Part shown: in pieces, positions 34,836 through 44,864 of the stretch
Layout of the letters: every line of letters starts with the position of its first letter
Position numbering within the stretch: the stretch's first letter is position 1
Origin: Methanooceanicella nereidis
GTDB lineage: Archaea > Halobacteriota > Methanocellia > Methanocellales > Methanocellaceae
Direction of reading: 5' to 3'
DNA length: 64,000 nucleotides
NCBI RefSeq assembly: GCF_021023085.1
Contig: NZ_PGCK01000002.1
Coordinates: forward strand, 62,001 to 126,000
The notes under the pieces: model-generated
Database searches by the model: none
Told to the model about the DNA's origin: nothing
The model's input: only the letters and a program-made list of their open reading frames with translations
Position numbers and translations under genes: made by a program

Positions 34836-37800
34836 TCATTCGACAGAAACGTTCTCTTCGTAAGCGGCAGGCACGATCACCACGAATTTACTGCCTTTGC
34901 CATGGTCTCCGGGGACCCTGTCCTCAACCCAGACCCTGCCGTTGAACTCTTCCACAAGGGTTTTCACAAGGTACAAACCTATGCCTTTTCCAGTGGCTTT
35001 CGTCTTACCTCTTTGAAGCCGGGTGAATATGATCTCCTTCATTTCATCCGATATGCCCGGGCCGTTATCCTCTATGATGAATTTATAATATTTTTTACCG
35101 TCCTCGTATATTTTAGTGATATTGATGTCTATGGTCACACTATCCGCAGAATGCTTAATAGCGTTCCATACGAGGTTTTCAAAAACGTCCTTTAATAATA
35201 CGTTAGCAAGGACCTTGAATCCGGGTCGGTGAACATAATTAATGGTCACGTCCTTACCGTGTATATGAGAATATTCTTCGCTAATGGTTTTTAGTAATTC
35301 TCCCGCATCGATTATCTCGGACTTTATCTCCCCTTCTTTGACCATCTGGATCTTTCGAACGTTCTCTATAAGCTGGGAGCTGTTCTTCAATGAATCCAGG
35401 GACTTGATCAGCAAAAGCCGGTCTTCTTCTGAGAGTTCGAGTTTTTCCAGGGCCATTTCAAGATATCCCATCCCCGCCTGATTCATATTATTGATATCAT
35501 GGCTCATGAGGTCGAGATAAAGCTCTACCTGAGACTTAGCCTCTCTCAGAGCCTCCTCAGCGCGCTTTCTTTCGGTAATGTCCTCATGGGTACCCAGCAT
35601 GCCGATGACGTTACCCCATTTATCATGCAGGGGTATCTTATTTATGTCAAGCCATGCCTTTTTACCGTCCGCCTGCCTGACTTTTACGATTATGTTGTAT
35701 TCCGGCCTGTCAGAGTCCATCACGCGGCGGTCATACGTTCTAAATGTGATCGCTTCGTCTTTACTCCAAGCAAGGTCGAAATCGGTCTTTCCTGCAATGT
35801 TCTCCGGGGCACCGATACCCGACACCTTCGCGAAATTAGTGTTACATCCCAGATATACCGAGTTAAGGTCTTTCCAGAATATTGACTGGGGGATATTATC
35901 TATAACAAGCTGAAGCATCTCCCGCTTCTCGTACAGCTCTTCTTCTGCCTTCTTTCGTCCGGTTATATCCGTGCCTATGCAGATGATCTCGGAGACTTTC
36001 CCCGTCTCGTCAAAAATAGCCTTGTTAGTCCATGCGACCCATACACGCTCTCCGTTCTTACGGATATTTTCATTTTCATTGTACTGATATTGTTCAGGAT
36101 GTGAGATTATATTTCTGATGACACCTGAAAGATTACGGCCAAAAGTATCTGTTTCCGGAACGATGGTGTCAATGACGTTCTTTCCCATTATCTCCTCTTC
36201 ATTATATCCGAAGAAAGACTGCGCGAACTCGTTGAAAAATATTATATTGCCTGCGGGGTCCATTCTTAAAATGATACTGTTCGCATTCTGCACGAGTTCC
36301 CTGTACTTTGCCTCGCTTTCCCTGAGCGCATTATCCACGCGCTTAAGCTCGGTGACGTCCCTTACAATGCTCGCGTACAGCATTCTGCCCTTTATGTTCA
36401 CCACCTGGATATGGACTTCCACCGGCATTACAGTCCCGTCCTTCTTCAAGTGGGCGGACTCGTACACTGCACGTCCCGTGGTAAATAGTGACTCCATACG
36501 AGGCCTTATGAGCTTTTTGTAGTCCTCCGTCAGAATGTCCCTCAGTTTCATTCCCAGGAGCTCTTCTCTGGTATATCCGCGGGTCTTATATGCGGCTTCG
36601 TTTACGTAAATTATCTTACCATCAAAGTCATGTACAAAAACGGAGTCTGTGGCGCTGTCAAGCAGCAGCGACTTGAATTCAAGCTCTTCCTGGGCCTCTT
36701 TTCGCTTTGTGATATTGACGATGCTCGAGACTGCAGACATGATACGGCCATCCTTATCTATCACCGGAGCGCTGCTCATGAGCACTGTCAGTCTCCTGCC
36801 GTCCTTATGGCAGATCACCACTTCTTTGTTGTTGATATATTCGCCATGGTACAATGACCTGGAAAGCGGCAGGTCCTCCGGATGTACCGGGCTTCCGTCC
36901 GGATTTAAAAGCTCATAAGAGGTCGGCCCCATATCTTCCGCATATCCGAACGCAGGTATATCAAAAAGGTCTTTTGCGCAGTTCGTAAAATACGATATCT
37001 TACCTGTGTTGGATTCAGCCACGACTACCCCTATCGGGACGGTGTCCAGGATCGTCTGTAACGTCCCGCGGGCCCGGGCGAGCTCAGCAGTCCTTTCTTC
37101 AACCCTTATCTCAAGCTGATCGCGGGCTCTTCGCAGCTCCTCCTCCATATTCCTGCGGTCGGTGATGTCTACATCCATGCAGTAGACTTCAACGACCGAG
37201 CCGTGTTCAAATATGGGAAAAATCGAAGAATATACCCATCGCTGTTTACCGGCCTTTGTAAGGACTTTCCATTCATTACCCGATGAAGACTCCCCTGTTC
37301 GCACTATGTGACCTAGCGTTTTTTCAAAGGTGTCCGTCTGGTCCGGACATATCAGTATATCCTGCATCTTACGCCCGATGACCTCTTCGACTTTGTATCC
37401 ATACAGATCCTTACTGGCCGTGTTCCAGTGAAGGATCGTCCCCTCTTTATCAAAGCCCTGTATAGCCACAAGAGGCGTGTTCTCAAAAATAGCCTCGAAA
37501 CGTTTTAAAGCGTCCATAAGAGCTTCTTCTGCAAGTCTCTTTTCGGTGATGTCCCTCAGGGACTCGATAGCGCCGATGAAATTGCCTTCTTTATCGCAAA
37601 GCTTTGTGGCAGTGCCGTGTAGATAAACGTTCTTACCTTTGAGCCTGGCCTTTATCGAAGGGCATTCGAGCTTGCCGTCAGCCTTATACACATACTTATA
37701 TTTTGTTAGCTCCTCATCAGGCAGGTCCACAAGGTCGATCAGCATCGGGCCTCTTCGCCCGTAAAACGGAACGGAGTATTCATGATCGCCCTTTCCCATC

Positions 37801-38276
37801 ATGTCTCCGGCTTGGACACCGGTCATATCCTCCATGGCCTTGTTCCATGCTACGACATTATGGTTATTATCGATGATCAATGTGGCATCCGGATAAAATT
37901 CTATGATGTTAGATAGCATCCTGTGCGATTCATTCAATTTATCGTACAGGAGGTCCTTTCTTTCTGACAGGGACCCGACGACGACCGCCACTATGACAAA
38001 TATTATCGCCCTTATTAAAGAGTTAGGCATGACCGTGCCTGAAATTATCACGTTAGATATAACATGGAACAAGCCCAGGAACAGAGCGACATATATGGCT
38101 TTTTTACGGTACCAGAGGCCTGCCAGGATAATAGGGATATAAAATAGGTGAGTGAAAACGATGTCAATACCCAGGTATATGTTAACATAGATGGTCAGGA
38201 GTATGCATAATAAAAGAAGCGATCCCAGTATAATAAGCCGGAATTTATTCTTCTGTGAGCTTATTCTCTCGAACAT
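34836..38276 (-). CDS. Membrane sensor histidine kinase with six PAS domains (1146 aa)
   Basis: N-terminal membrane region with about four helices (residues ~14-105). Then six PAS/PAC modules, near 115-245, 255-380, 405-525, 535-650, 660-785 and 795-915, each closing with a DIT-type PAC end. A coiled coil ([20 protein letters not shown]) precedes PAS3. The phosphoacceptor region is [20 protein letters not shown] (near 930-950), and the HATPase domain has N-box [21 protein letters not shown] and [12 protein letters not shown]. No response regulator is adjacent, as is usual in methanogens, so the output partner is unknown. Signals probably include redox or small molecules. Confidence 0.92.
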   Translation of the reverse strand: MFERISSQKNKFRLIILGSLLLLCILLTIYVNIYLGIDIVFTHLFYIPIILAGLWYRKKAIYVALFLGLFHVISNVIISGTVMPNSLIRAIIFVIVAVVVGSLSERKDLLYDKLNESHRMLSNIIEFYPDATLIIDNNHNVVAWNKAMEDMTGVQAGDMMGKGDHEYSVPFYGRRGPMLIDLVDLPDEELTKYKYVYKADGKLECPSIKARLKGKNVYLHGTATKLCDKEGNFIGAIESLRDITEKRLAEEALMDALKRFEAIFENTPLVAIQGFDKEGTILHWNTASKDLYGYKVEEVIGRKMQDILICPDQTDTFEKTLGHIVRTGESSSGNEWKVLTKAGKQRWVYSSIFPIFEHGSVVEVYCMDVDITDRRNMEEELRRARDQLEIRVEERTAELARARGTLQTILDTVPIGVVVAESNTGKISYFTNCAKDLFDIPAFGYAEDMGPTSYELLNPDGSPVHPEDLPLSRSLYHGEYINNKEVVICHKDGRRLTVLMSSAPVIDKDGRIMSAVSSIVNITKRKEAQEELEFKSLLLDSATDSVFVHDFDGKIIYVNEAAYKTRGYTREELLGMKLRDILTEDYKKLIRPRMESLFTTGRAVYESAHLKKDGTVMPVEVHIQVVNIKGRMLYASIVRDVTELKRVDNALRESEAKYRELVQNANSIILRMDPAGNIIFFNEFAQSFFGYNEEEIMGKNVIDTIVPETDTFGRNLSGVIRNIISHPEQYQYNENENIRKNGERVWVAWTNKAIFDETGKVSEIICIGTDITGRKKAEEELYEKREMLQLVIDNIPQSIFWKDLNSVYLGCNTNFAKVSGIGAPENIAGKTDFDLAWSKDEAITFRTYDRRVMDSDRPEYNIIVKVRQADGKKAWLDINKIPLHDKWGNVIGMLGTHEDITERKRAEEALREAKSQVELYLDLMSHDINNMNQAGMGYLEMALEKLELSEEDRLLLIKSLDSLKNSSQLIENVRKIQMVKEGEIKSEIIDAGELLKTISEEYSHIHGKDVTINYVHRPGFKVLANVLLKDVFENLVWNAIKHSADSVTIDINITKIYEDGKKYYKFIIEDNGPGISDEMKEIIFTRLQRGKTKATGKGIGLYLVKTLVEEFNGRVWVEDRVPGDHGKGSKFVVIVPAAYEENVSVE

Positions 38277-38521
38277 ATCTATGCGCCAGCATTATTTCTA
38301 CGCTAACTACCATTTTTCATATTATTCGTTCATTTTATATATTTCTAAGTATATTAATCATTATTAGAGCAAGCAATTATTATATAAGGTCGGCCTTATC
38401 CTTACTGTACAATGTTTTATAATCGATTTATAATAATTATCCTTTAAGTATAAATAATAAACATATCAATCAAATGAAAATAAATTTAACGTATTTTTGT
38501 TTTTAAAAAAAAGTAATGTCA

Positions 38522-39124
38522 TTACTTATTTTTACTCTCTACCATACCAAAGAAATATTTATGGATCCGGAGATCATCCGTAAGCTCCGGATGGAATGCA
38601 AGCGCAAGTAAATTTCCCTGCCTGGCGGCCACTATGAGGTCGTCGATCTTAGCCAGTACTTCGACATTCTCCCCCGCCCCGGTGATTGCTGGCGCCCTTA
38701 TAAATATAGCATTAAATGGCGGGCCGTTTATTAGCTCAGGCATGTCAAGCTCCATCTCGAATGATTCTCTCTGCCTTCCGAAAGCGTTTCTGTTGACGGA
38801 TATATCCATGATCCCCAGCAGCCTCTGGCAAGTCTTTTCGACCTGATCGTCGCCTTTATTTGCCATCATGATAAGCCCGGCACAGGTACCCATCACGGGC
38901 ATGCCTTCTTTTACCCGGTCCTTGATCTCCTGAGCTATGCCCTCGGACCATGCGAGCCTGCAAACAGTAGTGCTTTCTCCCCCGGGGATTATGATCGCGT
39001 CGCAGGAGGGGACTATGCCCTTATGCTTTATCTTAACGACTTCGCCTTTACCATTAAGCGCTTTCTTAGCGGCCTCGACATGTTCCTCTACGTTACCCTG
39101 TAAAGCTATAACTCCGATCTTCAT
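38522..39124 (-). CDS. pdxT: Pyridoxal 5'-phosphate synthase glutaminase subunit PdxT (200 aa)
   Basis: Class I glutaminase passing ammonia to PdxS for PLP synthesis. MKIGVIALQGNVEEHVEAAK start, IIIPGGESTTVCRLA (about 46-60), catalytic Cys in VMGTCAGLIMMANKG, and the His/Glu pair in LALAFHPELTDD. ATG 39124 gives the family start; the frame extends ten residues further. PdxS is not in the window, so it is encoded elsewhere. Confidence 0.95.
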   Translation of the reverse strand: MKIGVIALQGNVEEHVEAAKKALNGKGEVVKIKHKGIVPSCDAIIIPGGESTTVCRLAWSEGIAQEIKDRVKEGMPVMGTCAGLIMMANKGDDQVEKTCQRLLGIMDISVNRNAFGRQRESFEMELDMPELINGPPFNAIFIRAPAITGAGENVEVLAKIDDLIVAARQGNLLALAFHPELTDDLRIHKYFFGMVESKNK

Positions 39125-39229
39125 TTTACTGCACCAGATTAACGGGGTTATCATGCACGTACAAGCTTTAAAACTTTTTTGTTAAAGCCGGATAAAACGA
39201 ATGACGGCTTATTCGGGGTATATCGCATA

Positions 39230-39844
39230 TCAAGATGTTTCAGCAGCCCCGGATGCTAAAGGGACAGTATCCCCCCGATGATCCCCCAGTAAATGCCTTA
39301 GTTCCCTGAAAAATGAAGCTTCCCTGTCCGAGTCTTTCGGAGCTTTTATGGGCACTTCCATAAACGGTATATAGATACCTCTTTTTCTTAGCTCTTCCGC
39401 AAGTATCTCCACGTTTATCCCGGATGACCTGACCTCGCATGCGGACTCAAGTTCGCGCACTTCGATTATCTCGAATCCACGCCTGTCAGTCCTGTGGCTG
39501 CCCCATGAAAGTCCGCAATTTGGGCTGCCCTCGACTGCCAAAAAGCATACAGGCTGATAGTGTCTTGATACGAACTCTTCGACAAGGTCGATTTCTGGCT
39601 GCATTATTTCTTTACAGTGTTTTCGGTAAAAGGTATTATCATACTGCTGCCTGCCCATAGGCCACCTTATGAGGCCGTTGGCCGTAGTTTCAGGGCATGG
39701 AAGTTGTATTATACCCACCCCATTTTCCAGCAGATATGAGAACAGCCTGCTCGACAACTGAAAATTCCTGCCGGAGAGATATACTCTGCAAAAAGGGTTT
39801 AGAAGACAATTAGATGATAAAATGAACCGTTTTTTCCTGGTCAA
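39230..39844 (-). CDS. TudS-related (DUF523-like) putative desulfidase (204 aa)
   Basis: Conserved cysteines in LSSNCLLNPFCRVYLSG (near residues 13 and 19), QLPCPETTANGLIRWPMGRQ (near 49), and EGSPNCGLSWGSH (near 110) fit the CD3072-type TudS-related family. Members are thought to carry a 4Fe-4S cluster that removes sulfur from thiolated nucleobases; activity here is inference. The C-terminal ~60 residues are variable. It is followed by homoserine dehydrogenase in the reverse direction of transcription order, without clear operon linkage. Confidence 0.78.
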   Translation of the reverse strand: MTRKKRFILSSNCLLNPFCRVYLSGRNFQLSSRLFSYLLENGVGIIQLPCPETTANGLIRWPMGRQQYDNTFYRKHCKEIMQPEIDLVEEFVSRHYQPVCFLAVEGSPNCGLSWGSHRTDRRGFEIIEVRELESACEVRSSGINVEILAEELRKRGIYIPFMEVPIKAPKDSDREASFFRELRHLLGDHRGDTVPLASGAAETS

Positions 39845-39993
39845 TTTCGTATCCCCATTTTACTTGAAATGGTATATAGAAATCAGTTGATGATAAAAAG
39901 TACAAAAATATTAATTTATTTTTCGTTTTTGTTTGAAATTATGAGGACTATGGCTAAACGCCATATGTCCTGAGCCAAAAATAGTTAGAGCTT

Positions 39994-41004
39994 TTAGTCT
40001 TTGCTCGATGCGATATACATCATATCGCTGAGTATCGCGCTCGCTGTCTCTATAGACCCTGCGCCTTTCCCTATGACCATGATGTCTCCGGCGAGTTCGG
40101 TCTGCATGAGGGCGGCGTTCAGTGTTCCCTGGACTGCCAGCGGATGTGTTTTCGGCACAAGCCTCGGGCTTACTCTAAGGATGCTCTCCTCCCCGTTCGG
40201 CCTGACCTCTCCGATAAGCTTAACGACATAGCCGTCATCGCTCGCCAGTTTCAGGGCGTCAAGGGTGATGCTTGAGATGCCTACGATGTCGACGTCGTCC
40301 AGCTTTACGTCCATGCCGAATACTGCGTTAGCCAGTATCACGAGCTTAAGTGCAGTATCTATGCCTTCCACGTCATAGGTCGGGTCCGCCTCGGCATAGC
40401 CCAGCTCCTTTGCTTCGGACAGGACCATATCATAAGGCAGCTCCTCGGTGATCATGCGCGTGAGAATGTAGTTGCAGGTACCGTTGAATATGCCCATAAT
40501 GCTCTTTATCTTATTACCAGCCAGCGGAGTGCGGGCCAGGTTAAAGACGGGCATAGCGCCCCCTGCGGTGGCCTCAAATAAGAGCTTAACGTTGTTCTCC
40601 TTCGACAGGCCCAGGAGCATCTTATACTGGTTTGCCAGTGGGCCTTTATTCGAGGTCACAACATGTTTGCCGCGGGATAATGCCTCGATTATATAGGATA
40701 AGCCAGGCTCTCCGGTCCTGGCGTCCGTCGGCGTGACCTCTACAAGGATGTCATAGTCGACGTTCTTTACGACGTCCAAGCTTGACATGCTCACCCTTTT
40801 TAGTGTGCCTTCGCGCTTTTGCTTCAGCGCAGACGATATATCGATCCCTTTCGGGTCCAGCACTGCGCCCTTAGAATCTGTGATGGCGACTATCTTGAAT
40901 TCGGCATGCGCCTCATCGAATATGCCGTTGCGGGACGCGATGACCTTTGCGACTCCCTGGCCGACACTTCCGAAGCCGACGATAGCGACCTTAAATGACC
41001 TCAA
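39994..41004 (-). CDS. hom: Homoserine dehydrogenase (336 aa)
   Basis: NAD(P)-binding start KVAIVGFGSVGQGVAKVIAS, central LLFEATAGGAMPVFNLARTP, IMGIFNGTCNYILTRM, and ELGYAEADPTYDVEGIDTAL, all diagnostic. It reduces aspartate semialdehyde to homoserine for threonine and methionine. It has no C-terminal ACT domain of its own; the immediately preceding gene is an ACT protein ending one base before this start, so the two probably act together. Length is normal for short archaeal forms. Confidence 0.95.
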   Translation of the reverse strand: MRSFKVAIVGFGSVGQGVAKVIASRNGIFDEAHAEFKIVAITDSKGAVLDPKGIDISSALKQKREGTLKRVSMSSLDVVKNVDYDILVEVTPTDARTGEPGLSYIIEALSRGKHVVTSNKGPLANQYKMLLGLSKENNVKLLFEATAGGAMPVFNLARTPLAGNKIKSIMGIFNGTCNYILTRMITEELPYDMVLSEAKELGYAEADPTYDVEGIDTALKLVILANAVFGMDVKLDDVDIVGISSITLDALKLASDDGYVVKLIGEVRPNGEESILRVSPRLVPKTHPLAVQGTLNAALMQTELAGDIMVIGKGAGSIETASAILSDMMYIASSKD

Positions 41005-41508
41005 TCACATCCCCTCCGTGTCTATGGGCTCTATGATAAGCAGTTCCTTTTCCTTTGAGATGTCCCTGAGAAGCTTTACAGCCTTCTTCATCTCATCTTT
41101 GCCGGTCGCGTTTATCCCGATGCGTGCGGATGATTTTAAGTTAATGCCGGGCATGCTCATTGCGAGGTCGACTACCTCCGCATAGCCCGTTGAGTCGATC
41201 TGGTCAATAGTATCGCGAATGTCGGAATGGATTATGTGTCCCACTATCAGAATGGTCTCGTGCACCAGCAGCTTTGCCTCATCTACCCTGACCACCTTTA
41301 TATCCCTCGATTCGAGCTTATTCTTCAGCTCGGTCAGGCCGTCCTCCATGTCGACTATGACCTGTATGGGGATAGTGCCGCGCGGTGTCCGGTTCTCGTG
41401 GTGGTGCACTACGCTTACAATATTACCTCCCGCGTCCGATATCGGCTCAAGGGCCCTTACCAGCTGTCCGGGGATGTCCTTTAGCTCTAGATCCATCGTT
41501 ATTCTCAT
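41005..41508 (-). CDS. ACT-domain amino-acid-binding protein (167 aa)
   Basis: N-terminal ACT domain: MDLELKDIPGQLVRALEPIS, DAGGNIVSVVHHHENRTPRG. A second ACT-like half (VDEAKLLVHETILIVGHIIH onward) ends in a helix. Adjacent to homoserine dehydrogenase (zero-gap, same strand), a conserved archaeal pairing; the likely role is feedback sensing of threonine or a related amino acid. This is inference from fold and neighbour. Confidence 0.85.
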   Translation of the reverse strand: MRITMDLELKDIPGQLVRALEPISDAGGNIVSVVHHHENRTPRGTIPIQVIVDMEDGLTELKNKLESRDIKVVRVDEAKLLVHETILIVGHIIHSDIRDTIDQIDSTGYAEVVDLAMSMPGINLKSSARIGINATGKDEMKKAVKLLRDISKEKELLIIEPIDTEGM

Positions 41509-41594
41509 AAAAATGCCTTCCGCTGTACAATTGACCGTTTAAAAGGCTCGATACTATTAGTAGCCCGGACAAATATAAGTTTATTGGTGCGACA

Positions 41595-42110
41595 ATGGAT
41601 GTATCGGAAGCGATAGAAACAAGACGTGCGATCAGGTCTTTTAAAAAGGAAAGGCCGTCAAAGGAGCAGATCAAAAGGATATTACATGCGGGCCATATGG
41701 CGCCCTCCGCGGGGAACCTTCAGGGAAGGGATTTCATCATTATCGAGGAGGACAGTATCAAGAGGAGCCTGAGTATAGCTGCTCTTGGCCAGACGTTCAT
41801 CATGGAGGCCCCTGTTTGCATAGTCTCCTGCGCCAATACACCCAGAAGCGCCTCCAAGTACGGTTCCCGCGCCGCGATGTATGCTATTCAGGATGCGTCC
41901 ATCGCGGTCATGAACATGATGCTGATGGCGCGAGATCTGGGACTGGGCACCTGCTGGGTGGGAGCCTTCGATGAAAATAAAGTTGCGGAAATACTGGGTT
42001 TACCGGACGGCGTACGCCCGGTGGCAATAGTTCCTCTCGGATATCCGGATGAAAAGCCCGAAGCGCCGCCCAGGCTTGGAGACAGGATAGAGCACTGGAA
42101 TGGCTGGTAA
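41595..42110 (+). CDS. Nitroreductase-family flavoprotein (171 aa)
   Basis: Starts MDVSEAIETRRAIRSFKKER, the FMN-phosphate contact of the family; PSAGNLQGRDFIII, and ARDLGLGTCWVGAFDENKVA near residue 110 are conserved. Short members like this form dimers with FMN and reduce nitro, quinone or flavin substrates with NAD(P)H. The physiological substrate is unknown. Divergent from the ACT/homoserine dehydrogenase pair. Confidence 0.9.
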   Translation: MDVSEAIETRRAIRSFKKERPSKEQIKRILHAGHMAPSAGNLQGRDFIIIEEDSIKRSLSIAALGQTFIMEAPVCIVSCANTPRSASKYGSRAAMYAIQDASIAVMNMMLMARDLGLGTCWVGAFDENKVAEILGLPDGVRPVAIVPLGYPDEKPEAPPRLGDRIEHWNGW

Positions 42111-42252
42111 CTGCATATATGCTCATGGCCCGGTATTAGATATTAGGTGATTGAGTCGTTAACAACAGTAACGCTTAGTAGTCTATTCCCCATATTCGTG
42201 AGTCATATGGATATCCTGATTACAGAAATGAAGGATATACGAAAGTTATTTG

Positions 42253-42540
42253 TTAACCACAAAGCGCACAAAGGCGAACAAGGAACACAAAGAACTTTTT
42301 TAGAAGATTAGCATATACTAAAAAAAATTTGTGTTCATTGTTCGCCTTCGTGCGCTTCGTGGTTAACAGTTTAGTGTACCTTGTTCGCCTTCGTGCGCTT
42401 CGTGGTTAACAGTCTAGTGTACCTTACTCGCCTTCGTGCGCTTCGTGGTTAACAGTATAGTGTACCTTACTCGCCTTCGTGCGCTTCGTGGTTAACAATA
42501 TAGTGTTCCTTGTTCGCCTTCGTGCGCTTTGTGGTGAAAA
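42253..42540. repeat. 43-bp tandem repeat array with one inverted copy
   Basis: Units start at 42331, 42374, 42417, 42460 and 42503, exactly 43 bp apart, each GTGTACCTTACTCGCCTTCG then TGCGCTTCGTGGTTAACA. One inverted unit (accacaaagcgcacaaaggc) precedes them across the core aaagaacttttttagaag. Lies between convergent genes. The rest of 42111-42684 has no gene. Confidence 0.9.
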
Positions 42541-42684
42541 AGAAACTATAAAACTTAGAATTAACAGGACACACCATTTATTAAGTTCATCTCAACGACT
42601 CAAAGACGAGTTAATTCATTAAAACGATCAAAAATCCATCAATTAACTATACCATCATAAAAAAATCATGGAGCTTTAAAATCC

Positions 42685-43221
42685 TTAAAGCCCTTTATTT
42701 TTTAGAAGTATCATTTCAAGGTAAGATTCGCGAATGAACTCTCCCTCGATGCCAAGGCTTTTTATCAAAGAGAACAGCTTTTCCCTTTTTTCATCGACCT
42801 CGCCCATGCCGTTCGCCTGCATCTCGAACTCGATAAAATCCCCCAGACCGTCCACTCTGTCAACACATATCTCCGCGTCCATTAAATGATATATTTCACG
42901 CTGCTTTGATACGCTCAGAGTCTTCTTAAATCCCAGCGACAGGAGAATATCCTCCATTTTTGAATAATTATCGACCTCAACCTCAACCTCTTTTCTGGTC
43001 TTGCTTTTAAGGTCGAGCTTTTTACCTTTATAGGTCATATAGACTTTACCGGATTGCTCCCTTAGCCTTAACGCTTCATCGGTCTCCCCGAAATCCCTGT
43101 GAGGCGCGTTATAATAAGAGTCCGTCTGGCGAACCGATTTTTCAAATACTGCGCCGGCGTCCTTTAAAACCTGTATTATGTCATTATTGCCGGACCTTAC
43201 TTTCATTTCAACTTCTATCAT
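42685..43221 (-). CDS. CYTH-domain protein, class IV adenylate cyclase-like (178 aa)
   Basis: CYTH tunnel fold: begins MIEVEMKVRSGNNDIIQVLK with ExExK, then DSYYNAPHRDFGETDEALRL, REQSGKVYMTYKGKK and KTRKEVEVEVDN; the later acidic EICVDRVDGLGDFIEFEM closes the domain. CyaB-type members bind triphosphate substrates; thiamine triphosphatase or cyclase activity cannot be told apart here. ATG 43221 gives the family start; a TTG at 43239 is possible. Confidence 0.9.
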   Translation of the reverse strand: MIEVEMKVRSGNNDIIQVLKDAGAVFEKSVRQTDSYYNAPHRDFGETDEALRLREQSGKVYMTYKGKKLDLKSKTRKEVEVEVDNYSKMEDILLSLGFKKTLSVSKQREIYHLMDAEICVDRVDGLGDFIEFEMQANGMGEVDEKREKLFSLIKSLGIEGEFIRESYLEMILLKNKGL

Positions 43222-43339
43222 CCATGTATCAAAGGTCAATAATGGATATAATCTTTTCAGATATTTGCCCCATCATTTTAGATTATCCCGTAAAAAATGG
43301 CAGTATAAGTGATGAGTTCGGAGTGTAATAAATCATATC

Positions 43340-44026
43340 ATGAGCGCATTAGACCTGGCCAAAGCGCTTGCTTTAATAAGTATATTTACCTACCGGTTTT
43401 CGAAAGGAGCCTCATCGGTAGCGGGCGGCATGAGCTATGATGCCATGAAGGCAGTGGACATGTCCGGATTGATGGAATACCTGGCAGGGAGCGACAGAGT
43501 ATCCGCAAGAGACGTTCTTGAAAAGTATAAGCAATATTACATTTCCAGCGCAGATAAGACGCGGGCAAGGCTAGAACTGGCAAAGTCAAGGGTTAAGGCT
43601 GCGTCGATAAGCGAAGAAGAGAAGAGATGGCTGATCAGAAAGCTTGAGGAAGGCACAGGATGGCTCAAGGAGCTCGGGTCAAAAATTGCATCGGCGAAGG
43701 GAGAGGCGGGATTTAATAAAGTGACTACGGGCATATTTGATAAATGGCATCTGATCAAATTACTCCCGTCCAGCGCCGAAGGATGCGCGTTGACCGCCTC
43801 GATGCGGAGCGATATTAAAAGGATCAGAATGAATAGCGGGCTTACGAGCGAAAAAGCCGTGTACTTATCGGAGGCCGGGGATCACAATATACGGGCATAT
43901 AACCTATTCCGCACCATTATGAGACTGGATGTGAGATCTGACCTGTGGGAAGCCGAAGAGATGAGGCTCGAAGCATATAAGGAAGCTTCGGCGGCCTTAG
44001 AAAAGTTGAAAAAGATAAACGGATGA
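43340..44026 (+). CDS. Uncharacterised helical protein (228 aa)
   Basis: Not recognised. N-terminal hydrophobic stretch (LDLAKALALISIFTYRFSKG) is followed by long charged helices (KTRARLELAKSRVKAASISE, EEKRWLIRKLEEGTGWLKEL). No cysteines of note and no motif. ATG 43340 follows an AT-rich gap. Divergent from the CYTH gene, whose start is 118 bp away. Could be cytoplasmic or weakly membrane-associated. Confidence 0.6.
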   Translation: MSALDLAKALALISIFTYRFSKGASSVAGGMSYDAMKAVDMSGLMEYLAGSDRVSARDVLEKYKQYYISSADKTRARLELAKSRVKAASISEEEKRWLIRKLEEGTGWLKELGSKIASAKGEAGFNKVTTGIFDKWHLIKLLPSSAEGCALTASMRSDIKRIRMNSGLTSEKAVYLSEAGDHNIRAYNLFRTIMRLDVRSDLWEAEEMRLEAYKEASAALEKLKKING

Positions 44027-44147
44027 CATTAGCGGGCTATGATAATGCCTTATATCGATATATTGCAGATAATATGGCGCGACCCGGTATCATGAAGTAT
44101 ATTTGTTACCGGATAATTTTTTAAATATCCATTTTAAATAGTATTTT

Positions 44148-44813
44148 ATGACAGTATCAAACAAGCCTGAGGCGGTCATACTGGACATAGATAATACAGT
44201 ACTCTCGTGCGACCTCAGGCGGGCTTTGTTCTGTTCGGAGATCCTGGGCAGGCATGTTTCCGAGGAAGAGGTCAGGCATGACCTTTATTGCAGCAGGTTA
44301 TTGTCCGGGAAAATGCAGGAGAGATATTTTAACGCATTTTTATCAACACGCCTGATGTCCGTCGACGTGCCGTATCCCCTGGCTGTCGATACCATAGAGG
44401 TCATAAGGGACCGAGGCGTGAAGATCGTGTATCTTTCCGGCAGGTTCAAAAGCCCTGCGGATAAGGAAAAGATCACGATAGAGCATATGAAGAGGCATGA
44501 CCTTTACAAAGACGGCGACGTGGCTATCTTCAAGCCCTCGTCGAGCGTACATGATCGGGACTTTAAAAAAGACGCCATATCTTCTTTGAAAAGAAAATAT
44601 GATATTTTATGGGCTATGGAGGATACTCCCCGGAATCTCAGAGTATTCAAGGACTTCGGCATATTCAGCGTGGGTATAACGACTAGCTACCCGCCCATAA
44701 GATTTGATTTTGCCGATCTTGTGGTCGATGGATGGAGCGAGCTAAAGAAACTGATAGAAGAAAAGAATGATTGCGCTTTTCATGATAAAAACGATCAAAG
44801 TAACGTACAGTAA
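44148..44813 (+). CDS. HAD-superfamily phosphatase (221 aa)
   Basis: HAD motif I AVILDIDNTVLSCD (about 8-21) with the DxDxT nucleophile; motif II VYLSGRFKSPADKEK; motif III AIFKPSSS region with lysine; motif IV WAMEDTPRNLRVF. Cap domain is an N-terminal helical insert (LRRALFCSEILGRHVSEEEV). Such enzymes dephosphorylate small molecules; substrate unknown. TATA-like tattttatgac lies right at the start, suggesting a short leader. Confidence 0.85.
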   Translation: MTVSNKPEAVILDIDNTVLSCDLRRALFCSEILGRHVSEEEVRHDLYCSRLLSGKMQERYFNAFLSTRLMSVDVPYPLAVDTIEVIRDRGVKIVYLSGRFKSPADKEKITIEHMKRHDLYKDGDVAIFKPSSSVHDRDFKKDAISSLKRKYDILWAMEDTPRNLRVFKDFGIFSVGITTSYPPIRFDFADLVVDGWSELKKLIEEKNDCAFHDKNDQSNVQ

Positions 44814-44864
44814 AGACGTTAAGCATTAATGACAGTAATGGTGCTGGAAAAGGATAATGGATTG

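Noticed and set aside
34836-38276. Numerous plus-strand frames over the PAS kinase
   Set aside because: No domains, overlapping the strongly supported PAS, HisKA and HATPase reading frame.
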